A stretch of 64,000 nucleotides of DNA from Aquamicrobium aerolatum DSM 21857 (lineage in GTDB: Bacteria; Pseudomonadota; Alphaproteobacteria; Rhizobiales; Rhizobiaceae). Positions 60,125 to 64,000 of the stretch are shown here, one piece after another. The notes beneath the pieces are model-generated. The model ran no database searches. It was not told the DNA's origin and saw only the letters and a program-made list of their open reading frames with translations. The translations under genes and the position numbers were made by a program. How positions within the stretch are numbered: position 1 is the first letter of the stretch; the number at the start of each line of letters is the position of its first letter. The stretch is from positions 115,084 through 179,083 of the forward strand of contig NZ_FORF01000003.1 of NCBI RefSeq assembly GCF_900113935.1, given 5' to 3'.

Positions 60125-63100
60125 GTGAAGATCAGGAAGCTACTCGTCGCCAACCGTTCCGAAATCGCAATCCGCGTATTTCGGGCTGCCAATGAACTGG
60201 GCATTACCACGGTTGCAATCTGGGCTGAGGAGGACAAATACGCGCTGCACCGCTTCAAGGCGGACGAATCCTATCAGGTCGGGCGCGGCCCGCATCTGCA
60301 GCGTGATCTGGGGCCAATCGAGAGCTATCTGTCGATCGAGGAAGTGATCCGTGTCGCCCGGCTGTCCGGCGCAGATGCGATCCATCCAGGTTATGGGCTG
60401 CTTTCCGAAAGCCCCGAATTTGCCGATGCGTGTGCGCAAGCCGGCATCCTGTTCATCGGTCCTCGCCCCGACACCATGCGCAAGCTTGGCAACAAGGTTG
60501 CGGCGCGCAACCTTGCCATCGATGTGGGCGTGCCGGTGATCCCGGCAACGCAACCGCTGCCGGACGACATCGAAGAGGTGGCGCGGATGGCCGACGAGAT
60601 CGGCTATCCGCTGATGCTCAAGGCCTCCTGGGGCGGCGGCGGGCGCGGCATGCGCGTCATCCGCGCAAGAGAGGATCTGGCGCGCGAGGTCAACGAAGCA
60701 CGGCGCGAGGCCAGGGCCGCCTTCGGCAAGGACGAGGTCTATCTGGAAAAGCTGATCGAGCGCGCGCGCCACGTCGAGGTGCAGGTGCTCGGCGACACGC
60801 ATGGCAATGCCGTGCATCTGTTCGAGCGCGATTGCTCGATCCAGCGGCGCAACCAGAAGGTCGTCGAACGCGCGCCGGCACCCTATCTGGACGACGCCCA
60901 GCGCAACGAACTGAGCGGCTACGCGCTGAAGATTGCCAGGGCGACGGATTATGTCGGCGCAGGCACGGTCGAGTTCCTGATGGATGCCGACACCGGCAAA
61001 TTCTACTTCATCGAGGTCAATCCGCGCATTCAGGTTGAGCATACGGTGACCGAGCAGGTGACCGGCATCGACATCGTCAAGGCGCAGATCCATCTGCTGG
61101 AAGGCGCGGTGATCGGAACGCCGGAATCAGGCGTGCCGGCGCAGGCCGACATTCATCTCAACGGTCACGCGCTTCAGTGCCGCATCACCACCGAAGACCC
61201 CGAGCAGAATTTCATCCCCGATTATGGCCGCATTACCGCCTACCGCTCGGCTGCCGGTTTCGGCATCCGGCTCGATGGCGGCACGGCCTATTCGGGCGCG
61301 ATCATCACCCGCTATTACGACCCGCTGCTGGTCAAGGTGACCGCGTCGGGCGCGACGGCGGACGAAGCGATCGCACGCATGGAGCGGGCGCTGCGCGAAT
61401 TCCGCATTCGCGGCGTGGCGACCAATCTGACCTTTCTCGAAGCGATCATCGGCCATCCGCATTTCCGCGACAATTCCTATACGACGCGCTTCATCGACTC
61501 GACGCCGGAACTGTTCACCCATGTGCGTCGCCAGGACCGCGCCACCAAGCTTCTGAACTATCTTGCCGATGTGACGGTCAACGGCCATCCCGAGACGCGC
61601 GGTCGACCGCAACCGGATGCGCATGTCGCCGCGCCGCGCGTGCCCTATATCGAAGCGGACATTCAGGACGGCACGCGCCAGCTTCTGGAAGAACTCGGGC
61701 CGCGCAAATTTGCCGAATGGATGCGGGCACAAGAGCGGGTGCTGGTGACTGACACGACGATGCGCGATGGGCATCAGTCGCTGCTGGCAACCCGGATGCG
61801 CACCTTCGACATTGCCGGTATTGCGGGGGTCTATGCGCGTGCGCTGCCGCAGCTTTTGTCGCTGGAATGCTGGGGCGGAGCGACATTCGACGTGTCGATG
61901 CGGTTCCTGACCGAAGACCCTTGGGAGCGGCTCGCCAAGGTGCGCGAGGCGGCCCCAAACGTGTTGCTGCAGATGTTGCTGCGTGGGGCAAACGGCGTCG
62001 GCTACACCAACTATCCCGACAATGTCGTGCGCTATTTCGTCAAGCAGGCGGCGGAGGGCGGGATCGACCTTTTCCGTGTTTTCGACTGTCTCAACTGGGT
62101 CGAGAACATGCGCGTGGCGATGGACGCGGTGATCGAGGAAGGCAAGCTGTGCGAGGCCGCGATCTGCTATACCGGCGATATTCTTGACCCGGAACGCGCC
62201 AAGTATGACCTGAAATACTATGTCTCGCTGGCGAAGGAACTGGAGGCGGCGGGCGCGCATATCATCGCGGTCAAGGATATGGCGGGGCTTTTGAAGCCAG
62301 CGGCGGCGAAAGTGCTTTTCAGGACGCTGCGCGAGGAAACCGAGCTTCCGATCCATTTCCACACCCACGACACATCCGGCATTGCGGCTGCGACCGTGTT
62401 GGCGGCGGTGGAGGCGGGTGTTGATGCGATCGACGCGGCAATGGACGCACTGTCGGGCAATACGTCTCAACCGTGCCTCGGCTCAATCGTGCAGGCGCTG
62501 CACGGCGATGCGCGCGATACGGGGCTCGATGCCGACTGGATCCGTCGCATCTCGTTCTATTGGGAAGGCGTGCGCAACCAGTATCGCGCTTTTGAGAGTG
62601 ACCTGAAGGGGCCGGCTTCCGAGGTCTATCTGCATGAGATGCCGGGAGGCCAGTTCACCAATCTGAAGGAGCAGGCACGCAGCCTTGGGCTTGACGCGCG
62701 CTGGAACGAAGTGGCGCAGGCCTATCACGACGTCAACCTGATGTTCGGTGATATCGTCAAGGTGACGCCATCCTCGAAGGTGGTGGGCGACATGGCGCTG
62801 ATGATGGTAAGCCAGGACCTCACCGTCGCCGATGTCGAAAATCCCCACAAGGATATCGCGTTCCCGGATTCGGTGGTGTCGATGCTGCGTGGCGATCTGG
62901 GGCAATCTCCGGGCGGCTGGCCGGAGGGCTTGCAGAAAAAGGCGCTGAAGGGCGACACGCCGATCACCGTGCGACCGGGCTCGCTGCTGGCGCCGGCTGA
63001 TCTTGACGCGGACCGGGCGGGCATCGAGCAGACGCTGGAGCGCGAACTGTCGGATGCGGAATTCGCCTCCTGGCTGATGTATCCGAAAGTGTTCACCGAT

Positions 63101-63583
63101 TTTGCCGCTGCACAGGGCGAATATGGGCCGGTGAGCGTCCTGCCGACTCCGTCCTATTTCTACGGAATGGCACCGGAAGAAGAGGTTCAGGTCGATATCG
63201 AACGCGGCAAGACGCTGGTCATCCGTTGTCTTGCGCTCGGCGATACCGACGACAAGGGCATGGTGACGGTGTTTTTCGAGCTGAACGGACAGCCGCGCCG
63301 CGTGAAGGTGCCGGACCGCCGACATGGCGCCGCCGCAAGCCGCGCGCGACGCAAGGCGGAGCCCGGCAATGCCGGACACGTTGCTGCGCCAATGCCAGGC
63401 GCAGTCTCGACCGTTCTGATCAAGGTCGGCCAGAAGGTGGCTGCTGGAGACGTGCTGTTGTCGCTGGAGGCGATGAAGATGGAGACGGCACTGCATGCCG
63501 AGCGCGACGGCGAGATCGCCGAAGTGCTCGTGGTGGCGGGCGATCAGGTCGACGCCAAGGATCTGCTCGTCGTCTATTCGTAG
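60125..63583 (+). CDS. pyc: Pyruvate carboxylase
   Basis: The 1152-residue enzyme makes oxaloacetate from pyruvate and bicarbonate. Domains in order: biotin carboxylase (about 1-460, KLLVANRSEIAIRVFRA, GGGGRGMR, EVNPRIQVEHT), carboxyltransferase (about 540-1000, TDTTMRDGHQSLLATRMR, FHTHDTSG) and biotin carrier (C-terminal, biotinylated Lys in EAMKMET). The start is a GTG with GGGAGAG about 8 bases upstream. The anaplerotic reaction feeds the TCA cycle used by acnA and hemA. Its last 10 bases overlap the converging SH3 gene. Confidence 0.97.
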   Translation: MKIRKLLVANRSEIAIRVFRAANELGITTVAIWAEEDKYALHRFKADESYQVGRGPHLQRDLGPIESYLSIEEVIRVARLSGADAIHPGYGLLSESPEFADACAQAGILFIGPRPDTMRKLGNKVAARNLAIDVGVPVIPATQPLPDDIEEVARMADEIGYPLMLKASWGGGGRGMRVIRAREDLAREVNEARREARAAFGKDEVYLEKLIERARHVEVQVLGDTHGNAVHLFERDCSIQRRNQKVVERAPAPYLDDAQRNELSGYALKIARATDYVGAGTVEFLMDADTGKFYFIEVNPRIQVEHTVTEQVTGIDIVKAQIHLLEGAVIGTPESGVPAQADIHLNGHALQCRITTEDPEQNFIPDYGRITAYRSAAGFGIRLDGGTAYSGAIITRYYDPLLVKVTASGATADEAIARMERALREFRIRGVATNLTFLEAIIGHPHFRDNSYTTRFIDSTPELFTHVRRQDRATKLLNYLADVTVNGHPETRGRPQPDAHVAAPRVPYIEADIQDGTRQLLEELGPRKFAEWMRAQERVLVTDTTMRDGHQSLLATRMRTFDIAGIAGVYARALPQLLSLECWGGATFDVSMRFLTEDPWERLAKVREAAPNVLLQMLLRGANGVGYTNYPDNVVRYFVKQAAEGGIDLFRVFDCLNWVENMRVAMDAVIEEGKLCEAAICYTGDILDPERAKYDLKYYVSLAKELEAAGAHIIAVKDMAGLLKPAAAKVLFRTLREETELPIHFHTHDTSGIAAATVLAAVEAGVDAIDAAMDALSGNTSQPCLGSIVQALHGDARDTGLDADWIRRISFYWEGVRNQYRAFESDLKGPASEVYLHEMPGGQFTNLKEQARSLGLDARWNEVAQAYHDVNLMFGDIVKVTPSSKVVGDMALMMVSQDLTVADVENPHKDIAFPDSVVSMLRGDLGQSPGGWPEGLQKKALKGDTPITVRPGSLLAPADLDADRAGIEQTLERELSDAEFASWLMYPKVFTDFAAAQGEYGPVSVLPTPSYFYGMAPEEEVQVDIERGKTLVIRCLALGDTDDKGMVTVFFELNGQPRRVKVPDRRHGAAASRARRKAEPGNAGHVAAPMPGAVSTVLIKVGQKVAAGDVLLSLEAMKMETALHAERDGEIAEVLVVAGDQVDAKDLLVVYS

Positions 63584-64000
63584 GACAGGAAGCTCTTGTA
63601 GACATAGCCGGAGCGGCCTTCATAGACGGTCGCGCACCAGTTGCAGTCGGCTTCGGCCTGAATGCGGGTGCGCGCCGGCACCACGGCCAGCACTTCGGCC
63701 TCGTCGCTCGGGCCGGAGCGCATGTTGACATGGCCGGTGGTGGTGGCGTTGCGCAGATTGTCGGCCGTGCCGATGGCGGTCTGGCCGGAGGTACTGTCGG
63801 AAGCATCATGGCCTCGAGCGCGCTGGTTCGATTCCAGCGCTGCGATCTCGGCCTCGGTTTCGGCGACCTCGACCGAAGGCAGCAGCGCGTTTCCGGTTGG
63901 AATTGCAGAAAGGATTGATCCGGTTGCGGCGGGGTCAGGCGCGGCCTGAACTGTCGCACCTTCGTCGCTGATCGTCGCTTCAGTCACCGCTGCTGGCTCT
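63574..64000 (-). CDS. SH3-domain protein (C-terminal part, runs off window)
   Basis: The frame stays open to the right edge, so the 5' end is missing. At least 140 residues are visible: a Pro/Ala/Glu-rich linker followed by an SH3b-like domain, NMRSGPSDEAEVLAVVPARTRIQ and YEGRSGYVYKSFL at the C-terminus. Rhizobial proteins of this kind often have an N-terminal signal or membrane anchor and bind the cell wall, which cannot be checked here. A GTG at 63987 is in frame but need not be the start. Confidence 0.75.
   Translation of the reverse strand, partial: EPAAVTEATISDEGATVQAAPDPAATGSILSAIPTGNALLPSVEVAETEAEIAALESNQRARGHDASDSTSGQTAIGTADNLRNATTTGHVNMRSGPSDEAEVLAVVPARTRIQAEADCNWCATVYEGRSGYVYKSFLSYE

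Overview
The window is a GC-rich, densely packed alphaproteobacterial chromosome segment. Gene content and order point to the Hyphomicrobiales (Rhizobiales), probably near the Mesorhizobium/Aminobacter/Nitratireductor group: ccmA divergent from acnA, a condensing-type ALA synthase (hemA), fixGHIS and ccoNOQP, a rhizobial che cluster with a CheS-type STAS protein and a globin-coupled receptor, the obgE-proB-proA-nadD-rsfS-rlmH-envC-ctpA run, and a rhizobial pyruvate carboxylase. This placement is inference from content, not from a marker phylogeny. I see no tRNA or rRNA gene, CRISPR array, insertion sequence, prophage or obvious island.

Layout. 1-6.3 kb: end of ccmA, acnA, hemA, then an amidohydrolase and a hydroxypyruvate-isomerase-like gene. 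6.3-17.5 kb: a microaerobic respiration block. ccoG-fixH-ccoI-ccoS (oxidase assembly and copper supply) and ccoNOQP (cbb3 oxidase) run on the minus strand, followed by a hemerythrin-like gene, an FNR-type regulator with four cluster cysteines, and oxygen-independent hemN. Three FNR/FixK boxes matching TTGAY-N4-RTCAA lie in the three divergent intergenic regions, so the block reads as one oxygen-controlled regulon. 17.5-33 kb: housekeeping genes, namely ribosomal proteins L21 and L27, ObgE, proline synthesis, NAD synthesis, ribosome silencing and rRNA methylation, septal wall maintenance (envC, ctpA, yibQ-like), RppH, PncA and Fpr.

33-44.4 kb: chemotaxis genes in two converging operons. The plus operon is CHASE3 receptor-cheW-cheR-cheB-cheD. 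The minus operon is globin-coupled receptor-cheS-cheY-cheA-cheW-cheY-small gene. As I recall it, Sinorhizobium meliloti has these genes in one operon. The small terminal gene carries a CheZ-like DxxxQ motif and is a candidate CheT/CheZ-type phosphatase. The globin-coupled receptor links behaviour to the same oxygen theme as the cbb3 block.

44.6-50 kb: RidA, a LysR regulator divergent from methylmalonate-semialdehyde dehydrogenase, a membrane sulfatase/phosphotransferase-like protein and a small exported protein. 50-54 kb: a GntR/FCD regulator divergent from three genes fitting 4-hydroxyproline breakdown (DapA-type deaminase, D-amino-acid dehydrogenase, hydroxyproline 2-epimerase); two identical TGATATATCA palindromes flank a strong promoter between them. 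54-60 kb: a branched-chain or related amino-acid ABC transporter (livHMGF, a small membrane protein, livJ). 60-64 kb: pyruvate carboxylase and the 3' part of an SH3-domain protein running off the window.

I found no clearly new multi-gene system. The most promising novelties are the DxxxQ protein in the split che locus, the cysteine-rich hemerythrin-like protein sharing an FNR box with ccoN, a possible leaderless fnrN transcript, a 25-codon ORF bridging cheB and cheD, and rsfS with no standard start codon.
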